Of a stretch of DNA of 64,000 bases, positions 54,063-62,156 are shown one piece after another (position 1 is the stretch's first letter; each line of letters opens with the position of its first letter). This DNA comes from Candidatus Amulumruptor caecigallinarius (GTDB taxonomy: Bacteria > Bacteroidota > Bacteroidia > Bacteroidales > Muribaculaceae): the NCBI GenBank assembly GCA_944321825.1, contig CALUMU010000002.1:186001-250000 (forward strand). Reading direction: 5' to 3'. The notes beneath the pieces were generated by a model, which did not search any database, had not been told where the DNA came from, and saw nothing but the letters and a program-made list of their open reading frames with translations. The translations under genes and the position numbers were made by a program.

Positions 54063-54129
54063 GCCATGCCACATCACACACATGCATCATAATCATCATT
54101 AACATATATCAACCAAAATCCCCACAGAC

Positions 54130-55110
54130 ATGTCAGGAACTCTAATTTTTGCAGTGGTTCTAATCGTAGCCGCAATCATCATCGTATCGGCCGGCGTAAA
54201 AGTCGTGCCGCAAAGCGAAACCAAGGTCATCGAACGCCTCGGACGTTTCCACTCAGTGCTCGGACCAGGCCTTAACATCATCTGGCCGTTTATCGACAAG
54301 CCCAAAGTAGTGTACACCCGCCGGATAGAAACCGCTATCGGCGGCCGCACCATCGTGCGCATGTCGCAGTCATCGTCAATCGACCTGCGCGAACAGGTCT
54401 ACGATTTCCCTTCGCAACAAGTCATCACACGTGACAACGTAATGACCGAAATCAACGCCCTCATCTACTTCCAAATCGTAGACCCCAAGAAATCGGTGTA
54501 CGAAATCGACAATCTACCCAACGCCATCGAGAAGCTCACGCAGACCTCGCTGCGTAACGTCATCGGCGAACTGGAACTCGACGAGACGCTGACCTCACGC
54601 GATACTATCAATACACGTCTGCAGGCCATACTCGACGATGCGACCAACAAGTGGGGCGTGAAAGTCAACCGTGTAGAGCTTCAGGACATCACGCCTCCAG
54701 AGAGCGTGCGCATAGCTATGGAGAAGCAGATGCAGGCCGAACGTAACCGCCGTGCCGACATTCTCAACGCCGAGGGCGAGAAAAAATCGCTGATACTCCG
54801 CTCAGAGGGCGAGAAGGAATCACAGATCAACCGCGCCGAAGCCGCCAAACAGGCAGAAATACTCAAAGCCGAGGGCGAATCACGCGCCAAAGTGCTCCAA
54901 GCCGAGGGTGAAGCCGAGGCCATACGCCGCATCACCGAAAGCATACGCCAGTCCAACACCGACCCAGCCACATATCTGCTCGCCACAAAATACATAGAGG
55001 CTCTGGAACAGATGGTCAAAGGCAAGAACGACAAGACCGTGTTCATCCCTTACGAGGCTTCAGGAGTGCTCGGCTCGCTCGGCACCATCAAGCAGCTGTT
55101 CAACAAATAA
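54130..55110 (+). CDS. SPFH/band-7 (stomatin-like) protein
   Basis: 326 residues with an N-terminal membrane segment (LIFAVVLIVAAIIIVSAGV), the SPFH domain (PQSETKVIERLGRFHSVLGP; DLREQVYDFPSQQVITRDNV), and a long charged coiled coil rich in EGEKE and AEG units (about 195-265). Similar proteins (QmcA) form membrane cages and help membrane protein quality control. Second gene of the NfeD/SPFH unit. Confidence 0.93.
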   Translation: MSGTLIFAVVLIVAAIIIVSAGVKVVPQSETKVIERLGRFHSVLGPGLNIIWPFIDKPKVVYTRRIETAIGGRTIVRMSQSSSIDLREQVYDFPSQQVITRDNVMTEINALIYFQIVDPKKSVYEIDNLPNAIEKLTQTSLRNVIGELELDETLTSRDTINTRLQAILDDATNKWGVKVNRVELQDITPPESVRIAMEKQMQAERNRRADILNAEGEKKSLILRSEGEKESQINRAEAAKQAEILKAEGESRAKVLQAEGEAEAIRRITESIRQSNTDPATYLLATKYIEALEQMVKGKNDKTVFIPYEASGVLGSLGTIKQLFNK

Positions 55111-55130
55111 ATAACGGTACTGACCGACAT

Positions 55131-55182
55131 CCGACACAAGCAAGCCCGATGCCAATACCTGCATCGGGCTTGCTTGTGTCGG
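55131..55182. terminator. 22-bp perfect stem-loop after the SPFH gene
   Basis: Arms 55131-55152 and 55161-55182 are exact complements (core GCAAGCCCGATGC) around CAATACCT. There is no T tract, so it may act as an RNA-stabilising or Rho-type end. The rest of the gap to 55308 holds no gene I can support. Confidence 0.7.
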
Positions 55183-55308
55183 GAGCTATTTGCCGCTACA
55201 GTTTTAGGGGGCTTGACTGGTTTAGAGGCAGCCCTATGCTTTTATACTCCACATAATACAGGGAGAAATCGCGAGGACAGCGACCACTAAGCAGGGGGAT
55301 GTGGATCG

Positions 55309-56811
55309 CTATTTGCGCCAGAATTCGGGGACGAAAAGGACGAAGATGGTGAATATCTCCAGACGGCCTATCAGCATCACGAACGAAAGCACCCATTTGC
55401 CAGCTTCGGGTATGATGTCGTAGCTGCTGCCGTAGCCTGTGACACCTGCACCGAGCCCTATATTGCCCATGCAGGAGAATGTGGAGAAGAAAGCATCGAT
55501 AAGAGGCACATCCATGGCGGTAAGCAGCATCGCGCTGACAAATATAGTGACCATGTATATGGCCATGAAAGCCATTATCTTGCTAATCACCGGCGAGGGA
55601 ATCAACCGTCCGTTGAGCCTGACGGCATATACTTCGTTGGGGTTGACAGCCTGCCGTAACTGATGCCATGTGGCGACTACGACGCAACGGATGCGGTCAA
55701 GCTTGGCACCTCCGGCCGTGCTTCCGGCACACGCCCCGGTAAACATGAGCAGGAACACGAGTACCAGCACTGTAGTGCCCCAATTTTCAAAATTAGTGAC
55801 CGTATAGCCTGTAGAAGTTATGGTAGACACGATCTGGAAAACAGGTTCGATGGTGATGTCCTGGATATCGTGAAACTGGTCAGCAGCTATTATGGCAATA
55901 TCAAAAAGCACAAACATACCGAGAACCACATAGACATATGTGCGGAAGATGTCATTGCGCCACAAAGTGCGCAGTCCTCCGCCATACACCGTGGCGAACA
56001 ACAACCCGAAGTTGATTCCACCTATAAACATAAACACGGTTATGACTATCTTGGTATAATACGAGTCATTCCATGTGCCTATGCTGCCGTCACTGGTCGA
56101 ATATCCGCCAGTGGATATCGTACTCATAGCATGGCAGACGCTTTCAAAAAGATTCATTGGACCGAGCCACAGCAGGAAAACAAGCACCACCGTCAGTATC
56201 AGGTAAATCAGCCACAATGTCTTGGCGGTCTGCGATATACGTGGAGAAATCTTGTCGTGCGTTATACCTGTGACTTCGGCATTAAACATCATAAGCCCTC
56301 CTGAGTGATTGAATTTAGGGAGCACCGCGAGTGTGAACATTATGATACCCATGCCGCCGAGCCACTGCATGAGGCTACGCCATATCAATATGCCGTGCGT
56401 GAGAGTGGAAACCTTGGTGATGACTGTGGCGCCCGTGGTAGTAAAACCCGACATGGCTTCAAAAAAGCCCTCGCTGACTGTCAGAGGAGTAGGGCCAATC
56501 AGCAGCGGCAGCATCCCGAACGTCGAAAACACCACCCATACAAGAGCGGTCAGCAGAAAGCCTTCGCGCTTACCCATATTGGCGATACGCGGCCTGAAGC
56601 ACAATATGGCAAGGAGCCCTACGCCAGCCGTAATGGCAATAGACTTCACAAAAGCCATGGCATCATCCTCGCCGTATATCAAGGATGTCGCCAAGGGTAT
56701 CAGCATAAATGCCGCCTCAATCAGCAACAGCCAGCCGAGCATACGGCATACTGCAGGGACATTGATTACAGGTGTCTTTATGCCGAGATGAAAAGGCTTT
56801 ATGAATGGCAT
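55309..56811 (-). CDS. trkH: TrkH-family potassium uptake channel subunit
   Basis: 500 residues with four M1-P-M2-like repeats. Selectivity-filter strands are seen as MSGFTTTGATVI, STISTGGYSTSDG, VSTITSTGYTVTN and SCMGNIGLGAGVT. The protein forms the K+ pore in the inner membrane and needs TrkA, whose gene lies directly upstream. Last gene of the small ORF-dxs-trkA-trkH run on the minus strand. Confidence 0.95.
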   Translation of the reverse strand: MPFIKPFHLGIKTPVINVPAVCRMLGWLLLIEAAFMLIPLATSLIYGEDDAMAFVKSIAITAGVGLLAILCFRPRIANMGKREGFLLTALVWVVFSTFGMLPLLIGPTPLTVSEGFFEAMSGFTTTGATVITKVSTLTHGILIWRSLMQWLGGMGIIMFTLAVLPKFNHSGGLMMFNAEVTGITHDKISPRISQTAKTLWLIYLILTVVLVFLLWLGPMNLFESVCHAMSTISTGGYSTSDGSIGTWNDSYYTKIVITVFMFIGGINFGLLFATVYGGGLRTLWRNDIFRTYVYVVLGMFVLFDIAIIAADQFHDIQDITIEPVFQIVSTITSTGYTVTNFENWGTTVLVLVFLLMFTGACAGSTAGGAKLDRIRCVVVATWHQLRQAVNPNEVYAVRLNGRLIPSPVISKIMAFMAIYMVTIFVSAMLLTAMDVPLIDAFFSTFSCMGNIGLGAGVTGYGSSYDIIPEAGKWVLSFVMLIGRLEIFTIFVLFVPEFWRK

Positions 56812-56872
56812 ATAAGTAAGTTTTTTAAAATAGCCGCGATTTATATGAGCATTAATTTTTGCGACTTACTTA

Positions 56873-58207
56873 TCAATAAAACAGTTTATCAAGCTTGTGG
56901 ATGGCACCTCCGAGAGTGAACACGAGGACATGGTCGCCTTCCTGCAGTTCGGTCTGTCCAGAAATAAGCATACCGTGCCCGCCACGTATCATGCCGGCAA
57001 GCGTGATGTCACGCGGGAGTTTGAGCTTATATACAGGAGTGCCTATGACTTTGGCCCCTTTGTGCACCTCCAACTCGGCGACCTCTGCATCTGCCAAAGC
57101 GAGACACCGGGCCGTATCAGTGTCGGCATCGAGCAATATCTGGAATATCTTGCTCGACGCTATGAGTTTTTTATTGATTATGGTGCCTATATTGAGGTTT
57201 TCGGCCTGAGAGATAAACTGTATGTCCTCTACCTCGGCTATTGTTTTCTCCACACCTAACTCTTTAGCCGACAGACATGTCAGGATATTGGCTTCGGAAC
57301 TGTCGGTCAAAGCGACAAACGCGTCGAACTCCTGTATGCCCTGGTCACGCAGAGTGTCGATGTCACGCGCATCGCCATGGACCACACGGATATTCTCGCA
57401 TTTCTCCGCCACTTTGTCACAGCGGCTACGGTTGATTTCTATCAGTTTTATCTTGAACCTGTCGCTGGCAAGGTTGGCAAAACGCATGGCTATGCGGCTA
57501 CCACCCATGATAAGCACACGGCGTATGACACTGTCTTTCTTGCCGCACATGTATCGAATATCCTTGACATGGTCTTTGGTAGTGGTGAAATATATAATGT
57601 CGCCGGACTCAATACAATCGTCGCCTCTGGGAATGATGGTCTCATGGTTACGCTTGATGGCGGCGACATGCACATTATGGTTGCTCGCGGTCATGTCGCG
57701 CAGCTGCATACCTATCACCGGCGCATTGTCACGTATCTTCACTCCTATCAGTATCAGCTGCCCGTCATGAAGTTCGAACCAGTGCCGCGCCCACGAACGC
57801 TCCAAGGCCGTCATTATTTCATGGGCGGCAAGAAGTTCGGGATAAATCAGGAAATCCACGCCACGGTCATCAAAGAACCCACGGTTTTTCTCACGGAGAT
57901 ATTCGTAATTGTCAATACGTGCCACAGTGCGGTCAGCCCCGAGCTTTTTGGCTATCTGGCACGCAAGTATGTTGTCGGTCTCGGAAGGTGTGACTGCAAT
58001 AAACAGATTGCAATCATCCACCCCACTCTCCCTCTGCGCGTCAAACGAGATAGGGCTGCCCTTATGGGTCATAAGGTTATAATTGGCATCAAGCACCTCA
58101 AGCCTGGCAGCATCCTTGTCGATGACCATTATATCCTGGTCCTCGCTTGAAAGCATCTTGGCGAGGTGTGTGCCTACTTCACCGGCTCCGGCTATGATTA
58201 TCTTCAT
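56873..58207 (-). CDS. trkA: Trk potassium system NAD-binding subunit TrkA
   Basis: 444 residues with two RCK_N domains (MKIIIAGAGEVGTHLAKML and RRVLIMGGSRIAMRFANLAS, both nucleotide-binding Rossmann motifs) and two RCK_C domains (HDGQLILIGVKIRD and EVHKGAKVIGTPVYKL). It gates TrkH in the cytoplasm. It lies 24 bases after dxs and 61 before trkH. Confidence 0.95.
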   Translation of the reverse strand: MKIIIAGAGEVGTHLAKMLSSEDQDIMVIDKDAARLEVLDANYNLMTHKGSPISFDAQRESGVDDCNLFIAVTPSETDNILACQIAKKLGADRTVARIDNYEYLREKNRGFFDDRGVDFLIYPELLAAHEIMTALERSWARHWFELHDGQLILIGVKIRDNAPVIGMQLRDMTASNHNVHVAAIKRNHETIIPRGDDCIESGDIIYFTTTKDHVKDIRYMCGKKDSVIRRVLIMGGSRIAMRFANLASDRFKIKLIEINRSRCDKVAEKCENIRVVHGDARDIDTLRDQGIQEFDAFVALTDSSEANILTCLSAKELGVEKTIAEVEDIQFISQAENLNIGTIINKKLIASSKIFQILLDADTDTARCLALADAEVAELEVHKGAKVIGTPVYKLKLPRDITLAGMIRGGHGMLISGQTELQEGDHVLVFTLGGAIHKLDKLFY

Positions 58208-58231
58208 AAATAACTGTTATTGTAGATTATG

Positions 58232-60148
58232 TCACTTCCCGACGGACCCAACCGCCTTGATTACGGCATCCTCGACAGAGCGGGTGTCGATACCTATGAT
58301 TTCATGCAGCTGGGCCACTGTACCGTGGGCAATGAACCTGTCAGGCGCACCCAGCATAGTAATTGAAGGACGGAATCCACTGGCGCACATCCACTCGGCC
58401 ACCGCGCTTCCCAGACCTCCGCACTTTATACCGTCCTCAAGAGTGATTATGGGGACATCCATGGATGCCACCTGACGCAGTATGTCTTCGTCAAGAGGTT
58501 TGACAAACACCATGTCGTAGACCCCCACAGAGACTCCTTTGGCTCGTAGTGCCTCAGCTACTTCCACAGCCCTCAGAGCCAACGGGCCTATTGCCAATAT
58601 GGCGCATTGGGAACCTTCGACAAGCCGCTCGCCACGTCCGATGGGCAGCTGCTTCATGGCACACTCCCACTCCGTCATGCGCCCGGCACCACGGGGATAT
58701 CGGATGGCAAACGGACCATCGTAGAGCGAAGCCGTGTACATCAGATGGCGCAACATGTGTTCGTCACGAGGAGCAGAAACCACCATGCCGGGTATACCGC
58801 GCATATACGCAATGTCAAAAAGGCCATGATGTGTGACACCGTCTTCACCCACCAGACCGGCCCGGTCGATGCAAAATGTCACCGGAAGATGCTGTATGGC
58901 TACATCGTGTATGATATGGTCATATCCGCGCTGCAAAAACGAGCTATATATAGCGCAGAAAGGATGCAGGCCCTCTTTGGCAAGGCCGCCGCTGAAAGTG
59001 ACCGCATGTCCCTCCGAAATGCCCACATCAAACGTCCGTTCCGGGAAAACCTCCTGCAGTCTGCTCATCGATGTCCCGGAAGGCATAGCTGCGGTAATAC
59101 CCACAATCTTGTCGTCACGCCGTGCAAGCTCTACGAGTGTATGGCCGAACACATCCTGGTATTTCAGCGGATGAGGTCCCGAAGGTTGATGCTGACGCTC
59201 TCCGGTGACAGGATCAAACTTACCCGGCGCATGCCATGATGCCGGGTCACGCTCTGCCGGCGCGAACCCTTTACCCTTGACTGTGCGCAGATGAAGCAGC
59301 TTGGGACCCTGCATGTCCTTTATGTCGGTGAGCACACGTATCATACGCTCTATGTCATGGCCATCAAACGGTCCGAAATAACGTATGTTGAGCCCTTCGA
59401 AAATGTTCTGCTCTCCTCCGAGAAGCGACTTTATGCTGTTGTTGAACCGAAGAATCCGGCTACTCGACTTACGACTGATGAGATGCAGCCGTTTTAACAG
59501 GTTGTAAGTCTTGTAACGCAGATTATTATATGTCTTAGATGTATTAATCTTTGCAAGATAGCCGTTGAGCGAACCGACATTGCGGTCAATCGACATATCG
59601 TTGTCATTGAGTATTATAAGCAGGTTGCTCTCGGAATTGGCTGCGTTGTTGAGCCCTTCGAAAGCGAGCCCGCCCCCTATCGATGCATCTCCGATGACTG
59701 CTACGACATGGCGACGGGGTTCGTGCTTGAGAGCCGAAGCGACAGCCATACCCAATGCGGCAGAGATAGAATTGGAAGCGTGTCCGGCGGTAAAGGTATC
59801 GTATTCGCTTTCAGCCGGATTAGGAAATCCGCTGAGACCACCGAGGCGGCGGTTTGTATCGAACTGTGCCGCGCGTCCAGTCAACAATTTATGAGGGTAT
59901 GCCTGATGGCCAACATCCCAGACAATGCGGTCATTAGGCGTATCGAACACATAATGGAGCGCTACGGTAAGTTCCATAGCACCCATGCTGCTCGCGAAAT
60001 GTCCCGGATTATGCGACAGTTCCCGAATCAGGAATTTGCGCATGTCGGCACATAGCTGCTTCAGTCCTCCGATATCGAGCTTGCGTATATCGGACGGATA
60101 TTTGACTTTGCTAAATACAGGATAGTCACTTTCGTTAAGCTCTACCAT
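58232..60148 (-). CDS. dxs: 1-deoxy-D-xylulose-5-phosphate synthase
   Basis: 638 residues, normal for Dxs. Marks: LSHNPGHFASSMGAMELTVA, DRIVWDVGHQAYPHKLLTGR, GHASNSISAALGMA, the thiamine-diphosphate motif GDASIGGGLAFEGLNN with its Mg site, and the C-terminal transketolase-like domain. It starts the MEP route to isoprenoids. ATG at 60148 (MVELNESDYPVFSKV) is chosen; the longer frame is not family-like. Its first 14 bases overlap a small membrane-protein gene. Confidence 0.96.
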   Translation of the reverse strand: MVELNESDYPVFSKVKYPSDIRKLDIGGLKQLCADMRKFLIRELSHNPGHFASSMGAMELTVALHYVFDTPNDRIVWDVGHQAYPHKLLTGRAAQFDTNRRLGGLSGFPNPAESEYDTFTAGHASNSISAALGMAVASALKHEPRRHVVAVIGDASIGGGLAFEGLNNAANSESNLLIILNDNDMSIDRNVGSLNGYLAKINTSKTYNNLRYKTYNLLKRLHLISRKSSSRILRFNNSIKSLLGGEQNIFEGLNIRYFGPFDGHDIERMIRVLTDIKDMQGPKLLHLRTVKGKGFAPAERDPASWHAPGKFDPVTGERQHQPSGPHPLKYQDVFGHTLVELARRDDKIVGITAAMPSGTSMSRLQEVFPERTFDVGISEGHAVTFSGGLAKEGLHPFCAIYSSFLQRGYDHIIHDVAIQHLPVTFCIDRAGLVGEDGVTHHGLFDIAYMRGIPGMVVSAPRDEHMLRHLMYTASLYDGPFAIRYPRGAGRMTEWECAMKQLPIGRGERLVEGSQCAILAIGPLALRAVEVAEALRAKGVSVGVYDMVFVKPLDEDILRQVASMDVPIITLEDGIKCGGLGSAVAEWMCASGFRPSITMLGAPDRFIAHGTVAQLHEIIGIDTRSVEDAVIKAVGSVGK

Positions 60149-60398
60149 TGCCTTTGTCGTGCTTTTCGTCGGTATTATTCTTGCCCCTGATATGCTTCTT
60201 GTATAGCGGCACAAAGACCACTATTCCAGAAGCAATAATGACAAACATGGTCTTCAAGGTAAACGGCCCCGATGTCACGAGCAGGTAGCACAATGCAACC
60301 CAAAGGAGCACTATGCACAGCATACGGAATTTAGTTGCATTGTTCATCCTGTCTGTCATACGAAGTGTTCGTACATTAGAGAATCTGAAAGAATCCAT
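60135..60398 (-). CDS. Small membrane protein upstream of dxs
   Basis: 87 residues with two membrane segments (CIVLLWVALCYLLVTSG and MFVIIASGIVVFVPLY) and a charged C-terminus (KNNTDEKHDKGNGRA). Its 3' end overlaps the dxs start by 14 bases and a -7 box lies 28 bases before it, so it is the first gene of the dxs-trkA-trkH operon. No family recognised. MTDRMNN, 13 codons in, is an alternative start. Confidence 0.7.
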   Translation of the reverse strand: MDSFRFSNVRTLRMTDRMNNATKFRMLCIVLLWVALCYLLVTSGPFTLKTMFVIIASGIVVFVPLYKKHIRGKNNTDEKHDKGNGRA

Positions 60399-60425
60399 AT
60401 ATCAAATCCCGTCAGCTTCTTAATG

Positions 60426-60433
60426 CAAATGTA
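60426..60433 (-). promoter_or_regulatory. -7 box for the small ORF-dxs-trkA-trkH operon
   Basis: TACATTTG on the minus strand, 28 bases before the ATG at 60398. Confidence 0.6.
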
Positions 60434-60490
60434 CTAAACTTCCGTCAAGATACAAAATCATTGCAACGGACGTATACCTGCTTTATGCCT

Positions 60491-62029
60491 CTATTTCCCC
60501 CGCACGTACACATCTACAGCATCTGATAATGCGTCATTATACGTCCCGACCTTCACATAACCGGCCTTGACCACCTTATTATGCAGAATATAATCATCCT
60601 TATGGTATTTTGAATATCTCGTGATGCTTATAACATCAGCGATTCGATGCGACATGACACTATCCTGATGAGAGACCATCCGCTGTGATGCACCGGCTTG
60701 CAGTGCCCAGTAAAGCGATGCCGGCTTTATTTCCGAAGCTATACCGATGCCAGAGTAGCGTGTTCTGTAAGCAAGTATGGTTGGATTTTTAAATCGTGAG
60801 ATTTCGCGTTCGATTTTCACTATACTTTCATAATCAGGAGATTTCGTCAGGAATATATTGCCACGGTTATTTTGCACTCCACTATATGCCACAAAACACA
60901 TTATTATCCCAGACAAAACAATAGCCGCCTTTGATGACAACTTACCATAATAGAATTGAGCCATCTGCACCAAAACGACAAAGAAAAAGACACTATACGG
61001 TACGACAGCTATCTGATAGTACCGCATATCATGGAGATTAAAAAAACCGACCAAAATCATGCCTGCGACGAACGGGACATACGTTTTCCAACCTAAACCT
61101 TTCATCACCGGCAGGCTGCAACACACAAACACGAGGGCAAAACATTTAGACTTGAACAGCATCTGCTTCGACTCTGTTATCCACCACTGCAACCAACCGG
61201 AATTGTCGCCATCAATCGTATGAAATGTAGCTCTGAAATACTCGTATATCATTTCATGGAAGCAGCCTCGATACAACGCCCACAACGAAAACAAAGCCGC
61301 CACGCACACCACACCCGACAATTCCATAAGCATTATCCGACATACGCGGTGGAAACGCTTGCTCCCATACCCTACTCCACAAACCAAAGGTATGGCAACA
61401 AGCATGAGTCCGTAAGCGCAGCCCACCGACCACTTTATGAACAAGGCTGCCCCAACAGCGACTCCGCACATCACAAATGCGGCATTACCGAACTTAAAAC
61501 CGTCGTCCAAAACGACTATCTTCACCATTACATACAGCAGATATGCCAACGACAGGATGCACCAATGCTCGGCATGAATATCAGCATCAAGCCAACACAG
61601 GCATGGGATAATAACAAGCGACGACGCGATGAACGACCATTTTTTATCACCCTTGGTCAGCAACATGGAAATCAGAAAGCACAGGTAAAGAACGGCCGTA
61701 TAATAGAAACACGACAGAATCCACACCCCTACATAATCACGCGGCGATATCATGGAGCCGATACCGTAAATCCACCACAGGAGCGGCCCTTTGGAATCCG
61801 TAAAGTCGACATACGGAACCAGCCCGTCGGCCCAGGCTTTACCACAGATAAAATACCATGCACTATCCAGATGATAATACGGATAGTGCAGCGGGGAATC
61901 AAGATTGATAAACAACGTTGATAAGACGGTCCATGTCAACAGAGCAAGAAGAACCTTAACTTTCCAAGGGCCTTTACCCCCCCCCATTTTTAATTTATTG
62001 CAAATCAACATATTACGCATATCATGCAT
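60491..62029 (-). CDS. Multi-pass membrane protein, probable GT-C-type glycosyltransferase, with G9 tract
   Basis: 512 residues, about 10 membrane segments. The first outside loop has YYHLDSAWYFICGKAWADG and YVDFTDSKGPLLWWIYGIGS, typical of GT-C glycosyltransferases that use polyprenyl-linked sugars (the Asp is the likely catalytic acid or base). The C-terminal 120 residues form a soluble domain. The coding start contains nine G in a row (61977-61985) right after codons LKM. Four ATG codons precede or touch the tract, so tract length changes would break the frame. It looks more AT-rich than its neighbours and stands alone between two terminator/promoter regions. Substrate unknown. Confidence 0.7.
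   Translation of the reverse strand: MHDMRNMLICNKLKMGGGKGPWKVKVLLALLTWTVLSTLFINLDSPLHYPYYHLDSAWYFICGKAWADGLVPYVDFTDSKGPLLWWIYGIGSMISPRDYVGVWILSCFYYTAVLYLCFLISMLLTKGDKKWSFIASSLVIIPCLCWLDADIHAEHWCILSLAYLLYVMVKIVVLDDGFKFGNAAFVMCGVAVGAALFIKWSVGCAYGLMLVAIPLVCGVGYGSKRFHRVCRIMLMELSGVVCVAALFSLWALYRGCFHEMIYEYFRATFHTIDGDNSGWLQWWITESKQMLFKSKCFALVFVCCSLPVMKGLGWKTYVPFVAGMILVGFFNLHDMRYYQIAVVPYSVFFFVVLVQMAQFYYGKLSSKAAIVLSGIIMCFVAYSGVQNNRGNIFLTKSPDYESIVKIEREISRFKNPTILAYRTRYSGIGIASEIKPASLYWALQAGASQRMVSHQDSVMSHRIADVISITRYSKYHKDDYILHNKVVKAGYVKVGTYNDALSDAVDVYVRGK
61977..61985 (-). repeat. Nine-base G homopolymer in the coding start
   Basis: C9 on the plus strand (G9 in the coding strand) at codons MGGG of the GT-C-like gene. 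All visible start codons are before or at the tract. Such tracts are typical slipped-strand phase-variation sites. Confidence 0.9.
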
Positions 62030-62042
62030 GTATCTTGCCTAT

Positions 62043-62090
62043 AAAAAGATGTCGCCGGTAGCCATAGGAGAAGCTTTGGCACCGGCGACA
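62043..62090 (-). terminator. Terminator of carB
   Basis: TGTCGCCGGT/ACCGGCGACA stem with an inner GCC/GGC extension; on the minus strand TCTTTTTAT follows. 67 bases after the carB stop. Confidence 0.85.
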
Positions 62091-62156
62091 TTATGGATAA
62101 GCAGTATTATAGTTTGACAACTGCTGCAATCAGCTTTGGCTGCAATCAAATAATCG

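Noticed and set aside
61985..62029. Another terminal piece of the 22198 element in the start region of the GT-C-like gene.
   Set aside because: Only ATTTGCAATAA-like bases match; no second arm or flanking repeat.
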